Part shown: positions 1 to 8,742 of the stretch, one piece after another
Layout: each line of letters starts with the position of its first letter
Position numbering within the stretch: the first letter of the stretch is position 1
Assembly: GCA_015485495.1 (NCBI GenBank)
Contig: WFTL01000059.1
Location: forward strand, 1 to 49,685
Source of the DNA: Planctomycetaceae bacterium
GTDB lineage: Bacteria; Planctomycetota; Planctomycetia; Planctomycetales; Planctomycetaceae
DNA length: 49,685 nucleotides
Direction: 5' to 3'
Program-made: the position numbers and the translations under genes
The notes under the pieces: model-generated
Seen by the model: the letters and a program-made list of their open reading frames with translations, nothing else
Databases searched by the model: none
Told to the model about the DNA's origin: nothing

Positions 1-2464
1 CAGACGCATCCTGTTTCTGCCCCTCGGTCGAAGGCTGCTCGGGAGCATGCTGCAAAGCGTGCTTTTTCCACTCACGATCGTAAACCCCTGTCACCTTCAT
101 CACGGACCAGCCCATCTGTTCCGGCGTCAGAGGTTTCAGGCCGGCCAGGGCCGCTGTCGATGCCAGTCCGTCCGTGATCTGCGCCATCGCTGCTGCGACC
201 GCCTGGGATGCTTCGTACGCTGACTGCCGCGCCTGTTCCAGGTCTTTCAGAAGCTGCTGCAGGGCCTGCTGATGCCTGTTCTGTTCGGCAAGAGCCTGCT
301 GCAGCGCCGCAGCAGCCTGCTGCTGTTCAGATTTCCGCGCCGCCAGCAGCGCTTCGGCTTCGCGAACGGCTGAAGCCGCCTGTTCGTGTGCCTGCTGCAG
401 CGGAGCCATGCGTTCGGTCAGCCGGTCGCCCACGCTCGTCAGAATCGGGTCATCGGGAATCACGGCAGCCGCATCCCCGGTGGCCTCGATGGCCCGGCGC
501 AGCGCGGCAACCGGCTTCTGACGTTCTTCCAGAATCCGGCGCGCCTGTTCCACAGCAGCCGCAGCTTCCGCAATCGGCTGCGCCCCGTTCGTCACGGCCA
601 TCCGGCGGTCGGCCACCAGGATCTCCTGTTCCTGCATCTGCTGCCGCAGTTCGGCCAGCCGGGATTCCATGTCTTCCACAACGGCCACCGTCCGGACAGC
701 TTCGCTCTGAAGCTTCGGAAACTGCGCGATTTCCTGCAGCCGGTCCAGATGTCGGCGCTGAGCGGTCAGGGTGGTTCGCAGATGCTGCAGCGTTCTGCGC
801 CGCGTCGCCAGTTCCGTCTCCGCCGCCCGCAGGGCGGTTTCCGGACCGGCCCGTTCCTCCCGGACAGCATCCAGCTTCTCTGTCTGCTCCGACAGTTGTG
901 TCTGAGCCGAATCGGCGGCCACCTGCAGATCCGACAGTTCCTTCTGCAGTGCGGGAATACGGCTGCTGAGTTCCTTTTTCCGTTTTTCGAACACGGCTGC
1001 AGACGCCTGCAGACCAGCGTCGTCCGGCAGATGAGACAATGCCGTTTCCGTGGCCGTTAGAGCGGCTGACAAAGCCGACAGGGCCTTTTCCTGTGCCGCC
1101 AGCTCTGTCCGTTTCTTTTCCGCAGCAGCAGCAGCTTCGGCCGCCGTTTTTCGGGCTGCTGCGTACGTTTTCTTCGCTTCATCATGTTTTGCCGCCACAG
1201 GAAGGAGGGTTTCCTGAGCGGCTTCCCAGGCTTCCAGCGCCGTGCTGAAGGAATCTTCAGCCGCATCGACAGCCGCCTGCTGCTGCGCAGTCTGTTCGGC
1301 CAGAATCACCGCGGCATCCGTGACAGCCGACGCAGCAGCAAACAGATCTTCCGGCCGGTCGTACGGCCGCTGATAGGCCTGCGACAGCGCGATTTCCGAC
1401 AGGAAGGCACGCAGATCGAACTGCATGGCCGCAATGCGCTGCCCCAGTTTCTCCAGAAGTTCCGGATGGACCGGCGGATTGTCGAAGTGATGCCGGTCGA
1501 GTGGATGGACGAGTCCGCGGCCGAACATCATGGCCCACAGTCTGTTGGCGATGTTCTCTCGAAACATGCGGTTGTCCGGTGACGTGATCAGTTCCGCCAT
1601 CAGACGGCGGCGACTGTGTCTGGGAACAGACAGAACGCCTTCACCCGGCGCCACGCTGTATTCGTCGCCGGGATAGTGAAACGGTTCCGGAACCGACACG
1701 CCGTCCGGAAGACGCGGGCCGGTGCGCCGCGTGGTGCCTTTGAAGAACACCGATTCGAATGTCAGATCGCTTCCGGCATGTTCGGCGTAAACCGTTCGAT
1801 CGATCGTTTTTTCCGTGTCCCCTTCCTTCTGCTTCACTTTCGTGACAACGGCGTAGCCGGGAGCGACGAAGGCATGCAGTCCGTGGTAATCGATCTGACG
1901 GTAATCGTCGATGTTCGGATGATCGTGGCACTGAGCGCACTGATAGTCGCGTCCCAGAAAGATGCGCCCGATGTCACGGGTGATCAGGTGCGGTTCGGAT
2001 TCCCGGTCAAGATAAAACCGCGCGGCCGGACGATCCGGTCCTTCGGCTCCGTCCGCTGTCAGAATGTCCCGCACGATTTCGTTCCAGGGACGCCGGCTGC
2101 GGACCTGGTCGTGCAGCCAGGCATGCCACTGAGCCTGGGGCACATGCTGATTCCGACGGCGCTCCATGAGCATCAGGTCGAGCGTCGTGGTCAGGTGACG
2201 GTCGAACTGAGGCGAAGCAGCCAGCCGCTGCACGAGACGACGGCGTTTGTCAGCCGCCTCTTCATTCACGAAGGCCCGTACCTGATCGGCTGACGGCGGC
2301 ATTCCCGTCAGGTCCAGAAAGACGCGGCGCACGAACTCCTGATCGGAACACACCGACTGCACGGGCAGAACGGGCTGAACCATCCGATCGATCAGTTCGT
2401 GCAGCGGTTCCTCGGCACCGGCTTCGACAGCGATCAGCAGCAGAAACAGAACCGCACGTTTCAT
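1..2464 (-). CDS. DUF1549/DUF1553 planctomycete cytochrome-like secreted protein with inserted coiled coil (3' end outside window)
   Basis: Reading from an ATG at 2464, the frame stays open to the window edge (about 821 codons), so the C-terminus is missing. Residues 1-18 form a signal peptide (MKRAVLFLLLIAVEAGA), so the product is probably exported. Residues about 20-210 match DUF1549, with a CAQCHDHP motif at 176-183. This is a CxxCH haem-type motif, but haem binding is not proven. Residues about 285-370 match the first part of DUF1553. From about 375 to 760 comes a very long Ala/Glu/Gln/Lys/Arg-rich heptad-like stretch, almost certainly coiled coil. DUF1553-like sequence (LTPEQMGWSVMKVTG) then resumes. 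The insertion is much longer than the usual linker. Members of this family are hugely amplified in planctomycetes and often sit beside DUF1501 or sulfatase genes; their role is unknown. No strong ribosome binding site precedes the ATG. Confidence 0.88.
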   Translation of the reverse strand, partial: MKRAVLFLLLIAVEAGAEEPLHELIDRMVQPVLPVQSVCSDQEFVRRVFLDLTGMPPSADQVRAFVNEEAADKRRRLVQRLAASPQFDRHLTTTLDLMLMERRRNQHVPQAQWHAWLHDQVRSRRPWNEIVRDILTADGAEGPDRPAARFYLDRESEPHLITRDIGRIFLGRDYQCAQCHDHPNIDDYRQIDYHGLHAFVAPGYAVVTKVKQKEGDTEKTIDRTVYAEHAGSDLTFESVFFKGTTRRTGPRLPDGVSVPEPFHYPGDEYSVAPGEGVLSVPRHSRRRLMAELITSPDNRMFRENIANRLWAMMFGRGLVHPLDRHHFDNPPVHPELLEKLGQRIAAMQFDLRAFLSEIALSQAYQRPYDRPEDLFAAASAVTDAAVILAEQTAQQQAAVDAAEDSFSTALEAWEAAQETLLPVAAKHDEAKKTYAAARKTAAEAAAAAEKKRTELAAQEKALSALSAALTATETALSHLPDDAGLQASAAVFEKRKKELSSRIPALQKELSDLQVAADSAQTQLSEQTEKLDAVREERAGPETALRAAETELATRRRTLQHLRTTLTAQRRHLDRLQEIAQFPKLQSEAVRTVAVVEDMESRLAELRQQMQEQEILVADRRMAVTNGAQPIAEAAAAVEQARRILEERQKPVAALRRAIEATGDAAAVIPDDPILTSVGDRLTERMAPLQQAHEQAASAVREAEALLAARKSEQQQAAAALQQALAEQNRHQQALQQLLKDLEQARQSAYEASQAVAAAMAQITDGLASTAALAGLKPLTPEQMGWSVMKVTGVYDREWKKHALQHAPEQPSTEGQKQDAS

Positions 2465-2887
2465 AAAACCGGTTCCGGGCAGGAGGGGAAATTGCGGCAG
2501 GAAGCGGCTCGGCCGAACAGCGGACGGAGGAAGGACGAACAGCCCGCTGCTCGCAAAAACTGGCGAAACCGCTGAATAAAAGATACAACCGCATCCCGGG
2601 GTGCGTCAATCAATCCCCGGATGTCGCGCTGTCGGACACGCTTTTTCGCACGGTTGTATCGGCAAAACCGGTGACGGCAGGCGGCCCGATTCCCTGGCCG
2701 TCCCGGTGTCGCCTGACGGTCCGAAACTGTCATCAGAAACATGTCATCCGGCTGAAGAAGTTCCACAGTCCGCAGCACACCACGGACAGCACAGATCCCC
2801 GCCGACCGGCAGCCGGGTGGCCATGTTTTCCTGGCAGTCACCGTCCTGGGATGTTCCGGTCCGGTCTGTTACACGAGAAAGGTGCTG
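2465..2887. other. Divergent intergenic region, nothing identified
   Basis: This 423-base gap lies between the divergent starts of the DUF1549/DUF1553 gene and the YjbQ-family gene. It must hold both promoters. I found no convincing -35/-10 pair, RNA gene or small gene with a ribosome binding site. The open frames here lack any recognisable protein feature. Confidence 0.5.
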
Positions 2888-3310
2888 ATGAAAACGCTGA
2901 CCGAAGAACTCTGGATGGACATCCCGCAGCGGCGTCAGATCGTGTCCATCCACGAAGACGTCGAACGCCTGGTTCGTCAAAGCGGTGTGCAGGACGGGCT
3001 CGTTCTGGTCAACGCCATGCACATCACGGCCAGCGTGTTCATCAACGACAATGAACCCGGCCTGCATGCCGACTATGAACGCTGGCTGGAAGAACTGGCA
3101 CCGTTCGATCCGTCTCCGGAACGGTACCACCATAACCGGACGGGCGAAGACAACGCGGACGCTCACCACAAACGCCAGATCATGGGGAGGGAAGTGGTGG
3201 TGGCCATCACCGATGGCCGGCTGCATCTGGGCCCCTGGGAACACATTTTCTACTACGAATTCGACGGCCGGCGTCGCAAACGCGTCCTGGTGAAAATCAT
3301 CGGCGAATGA
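2888..3310 (+). CDS. YjbQ / UPF0047 family protein (secondary thiamine-phosphate synthase-like)
   Basis: The product is 140 residues and spans the whole YjbQ (UPF0047) fold. Visible family features are the [18 protein letters not shown] segment near the N-terminus, the central [17 protein letters not shown] stretch with paired histidines, and the closing [27 protein letters not shown]. coli YjbQ has weak thiamine-phosphate synthase activity in vitro, but its physiological role is unsettled, so only the family is safe. I chose ATG 2888 over GTG 2882 because GAGAAAGG lies just upstream at good spacing. The gene is single and convergent with the next one; a strong hairpin lies between them. Confidence 0.9.
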   Translation: MKTLTEELWMDIPQRRQIVSIHEDVERLVRQSGVQDGLVLVNAMHITASVFINDNEPGLHADYERWLEELAPFDPSPERYHHNRTGEDNADAHHKRQIMGREVVVAITDGRLHLGPWEHIFYYEFDGRRRKRVLVKIIGE

Positions 3311-3352
3311 ACTGCCCCGACCGAAGCGGCCTGCTGCCGATTCCGGCAGCCA

Positions 3353-3411
3353 TCTCTGCCGGACGTCCCGCACGGGTGTCGTGTCCGCAGGTCGGGACGT
3401 GCCGGCAGAGA
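3353..3411. terminator. GC-rich hairpin between convergent genes
   Basis: TCTCTGCCGGACGTCCCG (3353-3370) pairs with CGGGACGTGCCGGCAGAGA (3393-3411) with a single bulged base, around a 22-base loop. It lies between the convergent stops at 3310 and 3437, so it could end transcription from either side. There is no T-tract on either strand, so it may act as a 3'-end-stabilising hairpin or a Rho-dependent block instead. Confidence 0.6.
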
Positions 3412-3436
3412 CGCACAGCAGAGGCAGGCGGTGCCC

Positions 3437-3976
3437 TTACTGAGGATCGAAGGTGCCGCGAGGCTTTCCTGTGAGCGGATGGAGGCGGGTGGCGTCTGTC
3501 AGTTTCCAGCCGTCCGTTTCACGCACCCAGGTGGTTTCCCAGAATTCCGGGACATGCTGGCGCACCGACTGCCCCCGGGTGGTCACCGTGCCGTTCGCCC
3601 GGATGCGGGCCACGATGCGATCATCGGATTCGGACAGAATGTCCACGGACCGAATGTGGAAGTCGCTGCCGATCGTCACCAGATCCAGACCGCGGGAAGC
3701 AGTGGACAGCAGTTCCGGACTGTCTGCTGACACGACCTGAGCGATCGCATCCAGATCACCGGCCTGGAACCCCTGCAGAATGCGATCGGCAGCCTGTTCG
3801 ATCTGTTCCGCGGGCGACACAACGAATTCCGAAACCGCGAAGACAGCCGCCGCCACGACGGCCGGCACAGCCGCCATCCGCCTCAGTCCCGGAGACCCGC
3901 TGATCAGAAACACCACCATCAGACCGCCGAACAGCACCATCAGAGGCCACGGATTGTCTGTCAGGTAGTAGTCCAT
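3437..3976 (-). CDS. Small membrane protein with NTF2/SnoaL-like C-terminal domain
   Basis: The product is 179 residues. The N-terminus holds two hydrophobic segments (about 10-27 and 35-50) separated by a short charged loop. The rest (about 55-178) is soluble and looks like a cystatin/NTF2-like fold: AADRILQGFQAGDLDAIAQVVS, then alternating strands ending in WETTWVRETDGWKLTDA. That pattern is typical of SnoaL-like polyketide-cyclase or Calx-beta domains. ATG 3976 is preferred over the longer frame (4042) because AAAGGA sits just upstream and the extension has no protein-like character. No function can be given. It is transcribed divergently from the purA side. Confidence 0.75.
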   Translation of the reverse strand: MDYYLTDNPWPLMVLFGGLMVVFLISGSPGLRRMAAVPAVVAAAVFAVSEFVVSPAEQIEQAADRILQGFQAGDLDAIAQVVSADSPELLSTASRGLDLVTIGSDFHIRSVDILSESDDRIVARIRANGTVTTRGQSVRQHVPEFWETTWVRETDGWKLTDATRLHPLTGKPRGTFDPQ

Positions 3977-4254
3977 CGCGCAGTATCCTTTCGGCCCGCC
4001 CCGGGGCATTCCCGTCTGCCGGATCGCAAAGAAGCGAAACACGTGCCCTGACAGCTTTCATTGTTCGCTGCCTGACGAGAATTCACGTGACGATTTTCAC
4101 ACAACAGTCTGACAGGATAAGACCACCGGAATCGCCCGATATGTCTGTCTGATCGTCAAAAAACGGACTGGTCGACCTGATTTCCGCCCTTTTGTCGGCA
4201 GTCAGACCGGCCATTTTTCTCAGGATCGGCGGAATGCGGCTGCACCGACTGGAT

Positions 4255-4367
4255 GAATCCCCGGTCAAAATCCGGTGGCAGACTTCGGATTCCCGTGCGT
4301 GACAGTACAATCTGTCCGCTCGTCCCGACCGGACGTCCGTTTGATGCGTGACGTCCGGTTTTCTTTT
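4255..4367 (+). ncRNA. Candidate structured leader or small RNA upstream of purA
   Basis: Three hairpins follow one another. The first has an outer stem GAATCC (4255-4260)/GGATTC (4287-4292) enclosing CCGG-TCAAAAT-CCGG. The second is GACAG-TACAAT-CTGTC (4301-4316). The third is a perfect 10-bp stem, ACCGGACGTC/GACGTCCGGT (4328-4359), followed by TTTCTTTT. There is no plus-strand gene upstream that would need this terminator, so the element either ends a small RNA or attenuates purA 125 bases downstream. It does not match a riboswitch class I can recognise. The loop of hairpin two, TACAAT, could instead be a -10 box, which makes the start of any transcript uncertain. Confidence 0.4.
4328..4367 (+). 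terminator. Rho-independent terminator or attenuator ahead of purA
   Basis: A perfect 10-bp stem, ACCGGACGTC (4328-4337) and GACGTCCGGT (4350-4359), with a 12-base loop, runs directly into TTTCTTTT (4360-4367). It is the only hairpin plus T-tract of this quality in the window. It lies 125 bases before the purA start and points toward purA. Confidence 0.72.
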
Positions 4368-4491
4368 GGGGCCCTCCGTCGCCCCTCCCTGCGGACCGGG
4401 CAGGACGGTCTGTTCCGGACCGCACTGTATTCTGAATGTTCTGATTGTGAATTTTCTGAAACTGTCTTCCTGATTCCGACGAGTCATCACC

Positions 4492-5820
4492 GTGCCGGCA
4501 ACTTCTGTCATCGGACTGCAGTGGGGCGACGAGGCCAAGGGCAAAGTCGTGGACCTGCTTACCGAAAACCACGACGTCGTCATCCGTTACCAGGGCGGCA
4601 ACAATGCCGGCCATACGGTGCGCTTCGACGGCCAGACCTATAAACTGAGCCTCCTGCCGACCGGCATTCTGCACAGCCATGTGCAGTCCGTCATCGGTCC
4701 GGGTGTGGTCGTCGACCCACGCGCCCTGCTCAGAGAACTGGACAGTCTGGAAGCCGGCGGCATCGACTGGACCGGACGACTGATGATCAGCGACCGGGCC
4801 CACGTCATCTGTCCCTGGCACCTGCTGGAAGAAGCCGCATTCGAAGCTCACCGCGGCAGCCGGGCCATCGGCACAACCATGCGCGGCATCGGAACGTGCT
4901 ACCGGGAAAAAGTCGGACGATTCCACGCGATTCGAATGGGAGACCTGGTCAATCGAGACCGCTTTGCGGCCCGCGTGCGGGAAATCGTCCCGTTCAAACA
5001 GATCATCCTGGATGCTCTGATTCCGGACGGAGAAAAACTGAACGCCGAACAGATCATCGAAGAATATTCCGCGTGTGCTGACCGCCTTCGTCCTCTGGTC
5101 GCCGACACGACCGCCTGGCTGCTGAATGCTCTGGAACAGGACCGGCGTCTGCTGTTCGAAGGTGCCCAGGGCAGCCTGCTCGACGTCGATCACGGCACTT
5201 TCCCCTATGTGACATCGTCCAACAGTTCCGGATGCGGGATCCACAGCGGCAGCGGGATCCCGGAACGAGCCATCGACTCGATGATCGGTGTGGCCAAGGC
5301 CTACACGACCCGTGTGGGAGGCGGACCGTTTCCGACGGAACAGGACAATGACATCGGCCAGCGCATTCGCGATGCCGGCAATGAATACGGGACGGTCACC
5401 GGACGCCCCCGGCGATGCGGCTGGTTCGATGCCGTGGCCACGCGTTACAGCGCCCGCATCAGCGGCGTGGACACGATCGCCATTGCCCTCCTGGATGTCC
5501 TCAGCGGACTGGGGGATCTGCAGATCTGCGAAGCCTACGACATCGGCGGAACCGTGACACGGGATCTGCCGGCCTGTCCCGACGCGCTCCGCGCCGCCCG
5601 TCCCGTTTTCCGAACCGTCCCGGGCTGGAACGAAGAAATCACGGGAGCCCGCACATTCGAAGACCTGCCCCAAAACGCTCAGCAGTATGTTCAGACACTC
5701 AGCGAACTCGTCGAGCGTCCTGTTCAGATCGTGTCCGTCGGCCCGGATCGGGATCAGACGATTCTGCTGTCCCCGCTGCCGGGCACAGAAACCGGGCCGG
5801 AATGCCGAAGAGATTCCTGA
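4492..5820 (+). CDS. purA: Adenylosuccinate synthetase
   Basis: The 442-residue product catalyses the GTP-dependent joining of IMP and aspartate, the first committed step from IMP to AMP, in the cytoplasm. The family is clear along its length: QWGDEAKGK at 10-18 (the GTP/IMP loop with catalytic Asp13), NNAGHT with the catalytic His, [51 protein letters not shown] and [14 protein letters not shown]. Two usually invariant glycines differ. GDEGKGK is GDEAKGK (Gly15 to Ala in E. coli numbering), and IGTTGRGIG is IGTTMRGIG. The start is GTG, chosen because the family N-terminus aligns there; no Shine-Dalgarno is visible. A terminator-like palindrome follows the stop. Confidence 0.97.
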   Translation: MPATSVIGLQWGDEAKGKVVDLLTENHDVVIRYQGGNNAGHTVRFDGQTYKLSLLPTGILHSHVQSVIGPGVVVDPRALLRELDSLEAGGIDWTGRLMISDRAHVICPWHLLEEAAFEAHRGSRAIGTTMRGIGTCYREKVGRFHAIRMGDLVNRDRFAARVREIVPFKQIILDALIPDGEKLNAEQIIEEYSACADRLRPLVADTTAWLLNALEQDRRLLFEGAQGSLLDVDHGTFPYVTSSNSSGCGIHSGSGIPERAIDSMIGVAKAYTTRVGGGPFPTEQDNDIGQRIRDAGNEYGTVTGRPRRCGWFDAVATRYSARISGVDTIAIALLDVLSGLGDLQICEAYDIGGTVTRDLPACPDALRAARPVFRTVPGWNEEITGARTFEDLPQNAQQYVQTLSELVERPVQIVSVGPDRDQTILLSPLPGTETGPECRRDS

Positions 5821-6635
5821 CGGATCTGTGAATCGTGACCGGCCGCATGCGGCCGGCCCGCATCGGATGTCAATGCCAGGTGAGGCCCAGGCACCGCCGG
5901 AGCATGTCCCGGTCGATGCGCGGCTCCCCCTGCGGATCGGTCCGCTTCCGCCAGGACCGCCAGACGCACCATTTCGGGTGTGCTTTGCACCCCCAGCTTC
6001 CGAACCGCGTTGGCCCGATGCTTTTCCACCGTTTTGACACTGATTTCCAGCTCCCGGGCAATGCTCTTGTTGGGAAGACCGGCCGCAACACGGGCCACGA
6101 CTTCCACTTCCCGGGGAGACAGTCGCTGCATGCGGGCCCGTGCTTCATCACGGCGACGCACCCAGTTTCGGAACTGAGTGTCGGCATCTTCTGCCTGATT
6201 TGTTCGGCCCTGTCCATCTGTCGACAGAGCGACTTCAGCCAGGTACACCGCAGCTCCATACACGGTTCCAGTCGGCTGGCGCAGCAGACTGCCCAGAATC
6301 ACGAACGACTTTCGGTGAACAGGAATCACGACGGCAATCGGCTGCCGCGACGCGATGGCATCGGGCACGATGCGGCAGGCCGCAGAGTAGGCAACGGACC
6401 AGGTCCGTTCGGACAGAGACAACTGGGCTTCTGACGTGAGGCGGGCGGCCAGAGCCGCATTGCGAAAAACGGGCTGTCCGTCCACGTCGAACACAGCCAG
6501 CGGATGCTCTCCATCTGCAGCGGTCGCCCGAATGTCTTTCAGATAGTCCGCCACCGCCGCGGAAAGACTGTCTCCTGTGCGGGGGGGCGGCGACATACTG
6601 AGTCGTTCCGGAGAGTCCACTCGCCTGGTCACCAT
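5754..6635 (-). CDS. LuxR-type transcriptional regulator with PAS-like sensor domain; C-terminus probably frameshifted
   Basis: The open frame gives 293 residues. Residues about 43-135 look like a PAS-type sensing domain ([14 protein letters not shown], ending [12 protein letters not shown]). Residues 171-231 are a complete LuxR/GerE helix-turn-helix: [36 protein letters not shown]. There is no receiver domain, so it probably senses a ligand or partner rather than a phosphate. After residue 232 (near 5940) this frame loses GC-rich third positions and runs on into purA. A +1 shift gives a GC3-rich tail, [22 protein letters not shown], ending at 5870, clear of purA. I therefore suspect a single-base insertion (sequence error or true mutation). 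ATG 6635 has a purine-rich GGAAGAAAGAG upstream; ATG 6596 is an alternative. Confidence 0.8.
   Translation of the reverse strand: MVTRRVDSPERLSMSPPPRTGDSLSAAVADYLKDIRATAADGEHPLAVFDVDGQPVFRNAALAARLTSEAQLSLSERTWSVAYSAACRIVPDAIASRQPIAVVIPVHRKSFVILGSLLRQPTGTVYGAAVYLAEVALSTDGQGRTNQAEDADTQFRNWVRRRDEARARMQRLSPREVEVVARVAAGLPNKSIARELEISVKTVEKHRANAVRKLGVQSTPEMVRLAVLAEADRSAGGAAHRPGHAPAVPGPHLALTSDAGRPHAAGHDSQIRQESLRHSGPVSVPGSGDSRIV
5839..5856. terminator. Perfect palindrome downstream of purA
   Basis: CCGGCCGCATGCGGCCGG is an exact 18-base palindrome (7-bp stem, 4-base loop) 19 bases after the purA stop. It lacks a T-tract. Its position between the purA stop (5820) and an alternative stop of the opposing LuxR gene (5870) suggests it marks the natural end of both genes. 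Confidence 0.5.
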
Positions 6636-7264
6636 GGTTCTCTTTCTTCCTGCAGCCCAGGAAACTTCTCCGACAGCAAACCGGCTACGGGCATCCGCAA
6701 CGTGTGGATCACACCCGCGACAGCACGCGGCCAGATGTTCGCCACCAGTTCTCTGCCAGCACGTCCAGTTTTTTTCTTCGGGATTTCCCGCAGAACCCGA
6801 TTACTCGACGTCACACATTCTCAACCGAAACTGTCCATTTCGGGGGGAATCCCCCACGGGTTTTCCGCTTCGGTGCATGAAATCATGCAGCACAGTCGAT
6901 CACGGGACGGCACAGCCACTGATCTCCGGCGAGGCGTGCCATGACCGGTTCTTCGCTGATAAGGCCTCGGTCCTTCCAGCACTCCCTGGCTCTCCGGTTC
7001 TCAGATGTTCGGTTCCGCAAGCAGACCATGGTCACTGCCTTTCGATGTCGATCGCAGCCTGCATGGCAGCCGTTACTCTCCGTGAGACCGCAGGCGATCC
7101 ATACAGATCGTGGAAGAAAAAACGCAAAATGAAAATGCCGGCTGAGTATCTGGCCGGACACGTTGTTTCCGGAAGCAGTCGCAGGCCGGGCGAGGTTTCC
7201 GATGACCGTGGAGATATCCGCACCGGTGGTGCGGAATGGCGGCACAGCGGTCTGCCGGTCGGGG
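6636..7264. other. Long intergenic region, no gene recognised
   Basis: This 629-base gap lies upstream of the LuxR-type regulator and downstream of the phosphohexomutase-like gene, both on the minus strand. It includes patches of lower GC (about 6740-6860 and 7080-7140). A perfect hairpin at 7217-7235 probably belongs to the 3' end of the upstream gene, and a small GGGGG/CCCCC hairpin lies at 6843-6855. Open frames here have no recognisable protein features. Confidence 0.5.
7217..7235 (-). terminator. Hairpin downstream of the phosphohexomutase-like gene
   Basis: TCCGCACC-GGT-GGTGCGGA is a perfect 8-bp stem with a 3-base loop, 29 bases past the stop at 7265 on the minus strand. It has no T-tract, so this is a probable 3'-end structure rather than a classical terminator. 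Confidence 0.4.
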
Positions 7265-8707
7265 TTATGTCGGGCGGATGGTCGGGGAGGGCGGGCCGGA
7301 TGAGACACTGCTGTCGTGCGGCAGCGGGATTCCGGCATCGACCAGGCGGCAGATGCATCCGAGAAGAGCGAACCCGTCGGAAATCGATTCATGAGCACCG
7401 GGATGCCCCGGACGCGCGGCATCCAGAAGCACCACACGGTCCTCATCGCCCGGAACATGCGCGGTGACATGCGGCAGAATGTCGCCCGCGCGGTCGTTGA
7501 TCCAGCGAACGAGGGTCTCTGATGGAACCGGCCGGCCGTATCGATTGACGACACGAGCGAAACGATCGTCTTCTTCCAGAGCGATCCCCCAGGCGGATCC
7601 CGCTGCCAGTGTGCGCTGCTGCAGGTTCTGCGTGAGCTGCGTCGACGGTTCCTGAAGAACGACGTCCGCGACGAGCCCCTGTTCCGCGGCAATCCATTCA
7701 GCGCGATCTCTGGTCAGCGAATCCACGCACAGACAGGTGAACAGACCGGAAGATGCTTCCGGAATCCAGCGCTGCAGGTGGCGGCGGTAGATGCTTTCTC
7801 CCTGGATGCATTCCGCCTTCCCGCTGCGGCGCGACGAACGGCCGAATGATCCGGTCAGCCGGAACGCTGATCGGTGCCGCCGGAACCGTGCCGCGGTCGG
7901 TGGATCGCCCGGACACAACGGCCCGCTGACATCCGACAGGCTGTCAGGCAGCTCCTCCAGTGATGTGACAGCGGCGGAAATCCGATCGACGGCGGCCGCC
8001 ACCGCAGCCTTTCTGTCCGCCGGCCGCGGTTCGAAGCGACGGCGGGATCCGCCAGCCGGCGGGACAGCGAGGTTTTCGTCTGTCCACGGAACGGAAACAG
8101 GAGCACCACTGCAGTCGAACAGGTCGAAACCGACAGCTGCGGAATGCCACCCGGCTCCCGTGACAATGAGGCCCGCTGCGACTCCGGCCGTACTGCGGCA
8201 GATTTCCTGGATGGCAGCAGCCGTTGTCCGGCCGGCATCCATCACGTCGGCTCCGTTCCGGCGTGCCCCGTCGACAATTCCGCAGAAAATGTCGGGAGAC
8301 GCCGGGCGGCCGTCGAATCCGACCACCAGCCGCAGGTGGCCTGCCGACCGCAGAGGCAGGTCTGAACCGTCCGGGGCCTGCCGGTCTTCCGGTCTGTTCC
8401 GTTCCGCCTGATCCCTCAGGTGGGCCACCACGGCCGCGGCGAGCCGGGCTGCGACGGTGCGAGTCATGGCATTGTGCCAGGTTCCCCGGACTCCCCAGGG
8501 CGTTCGATGAATCGCCGTATCGGGAGCGGAAAGAGAACCGGGGCGCGATCCGTTTTCACGATGTCGGCACGTGTCGCATCCGACCCATCCGGCGGCAAGA
8601 CGCGCTCGATGCACACTTTCGCTGATCGGATGCTTTTCGCCGGGACACTGGTACCAGGAACGGTGTCCCGTTTCTTCCGTTCGCTGCGCGGTCTGAACTT
8701 CGGTCAT
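7265..8707 (-). CDS. Degenerate phosphohexomutase-like protein with N-terminal zinc-binding motif
   Basis: The product is 480 residues. The N-terminus carries C21-P-x3-H26 and C44-x2-C47, a likely zinc ribbon. The rest resembles alpha-D-phosphohexomutases. GVRGTW (72-77) and VVGFDGRPAS (128-137) match domain 1. VTGAGWHSAAVGFDLF (182-197) sits where the phosphoserine loop (TASHNP) should be. GIALEEDDRFARVV (374-387) sits at the metal-binding DGDGDR loop. RPGHPGAHESISDGFALL (432-449) resembles the sugar-binding GEESGH loop. The catalytic serine is lost and the metal loop is altered, and domain 4 appears to be missing, so mutase activity is unlikely. A binding or regulatory pseudoenzyme is my inference. 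There is no clear ribosome binding site at ATG 8707. Confidence 0.7.
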   Translation of the reverse strand: MTEVQTAQRTEETGHRSWYQCPGEKHPISESVHRARLAAGWVGCDTCRHRENGSRPGSLSAPDTAIHRTPWGVRGTWHNAMTRTVAARLAAAVVAHLRDQAERNRPEDRQAPDGSDLPLRSAGHLRLVVGFDGRPASPDIFCGIVDGARRNGADVMDAGRTTAAAIQEICRSTAGVAAGLIVTGAGWHSAAVGFDLFDCSGAPVSVPWTDENLAVPPAGGSRRRFEPRPADRKAAVAAAVDRISAAVTSLEELPDSLSDVSGPLCPGDPPTAARFRRHRSAFRLTGSFGRSSRRSGKAECIQGESIYRRHLQRWIPEASSGLFTCLCVDSLTRDRAEWIAAEQGLVADVVLQEPSTQLTQNLQQRTLAAGSAWGIALEEDDRFARVVNRYGRPVPSETLVRWINDRAGDILPHVTAHVPGDEDRVVLLDAARPGHPGAHESISDGFALLGCICRLVDAGIPLPHDSSVSSGPPSPTIRPT

Positions 8708-8742
8708 GACCGCCGCAGTGTGCAGAAATCGACCGCCGGTGC

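Larger units (their letters stand above)
3977..4491. other. Intergenic region upstream of purA
   Basis: This 515-base region separates the divergent small membrane protein gene and purA. Its right half (4255-4367) contains three successive hairpins ending in a T-rich tract, described separately. I see no coding sequence. A recognisable purA promoter was not found between 4368 and 4491, and there is no clear Shine-Dalgarno before the purA GTG. Confidence 0.6.

Noticed and set aside
2465-2887. Open frames on both strands upstream of the YjbQ gene
   Set aside because: No ribosome binding sites, no conserved motifs and random-looking composition; treated as non-coding.
4306-4311. TACAAT as a purA promoter -10 box
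   Set aside because: It lies in the loop of a hairpin, its -35 is poor, and transcription from it would meet the terminator at 4328-4367 at once. I kept it only as an alternative in the purA-leader entry.
6577-7467. A 296-codon plus-strand frame and smaller frames between the LuxR and phosphohexomutase genes
   Set aside because: The sequence looks random, with no domain or start signal, and part of it lies antisense to real genes.
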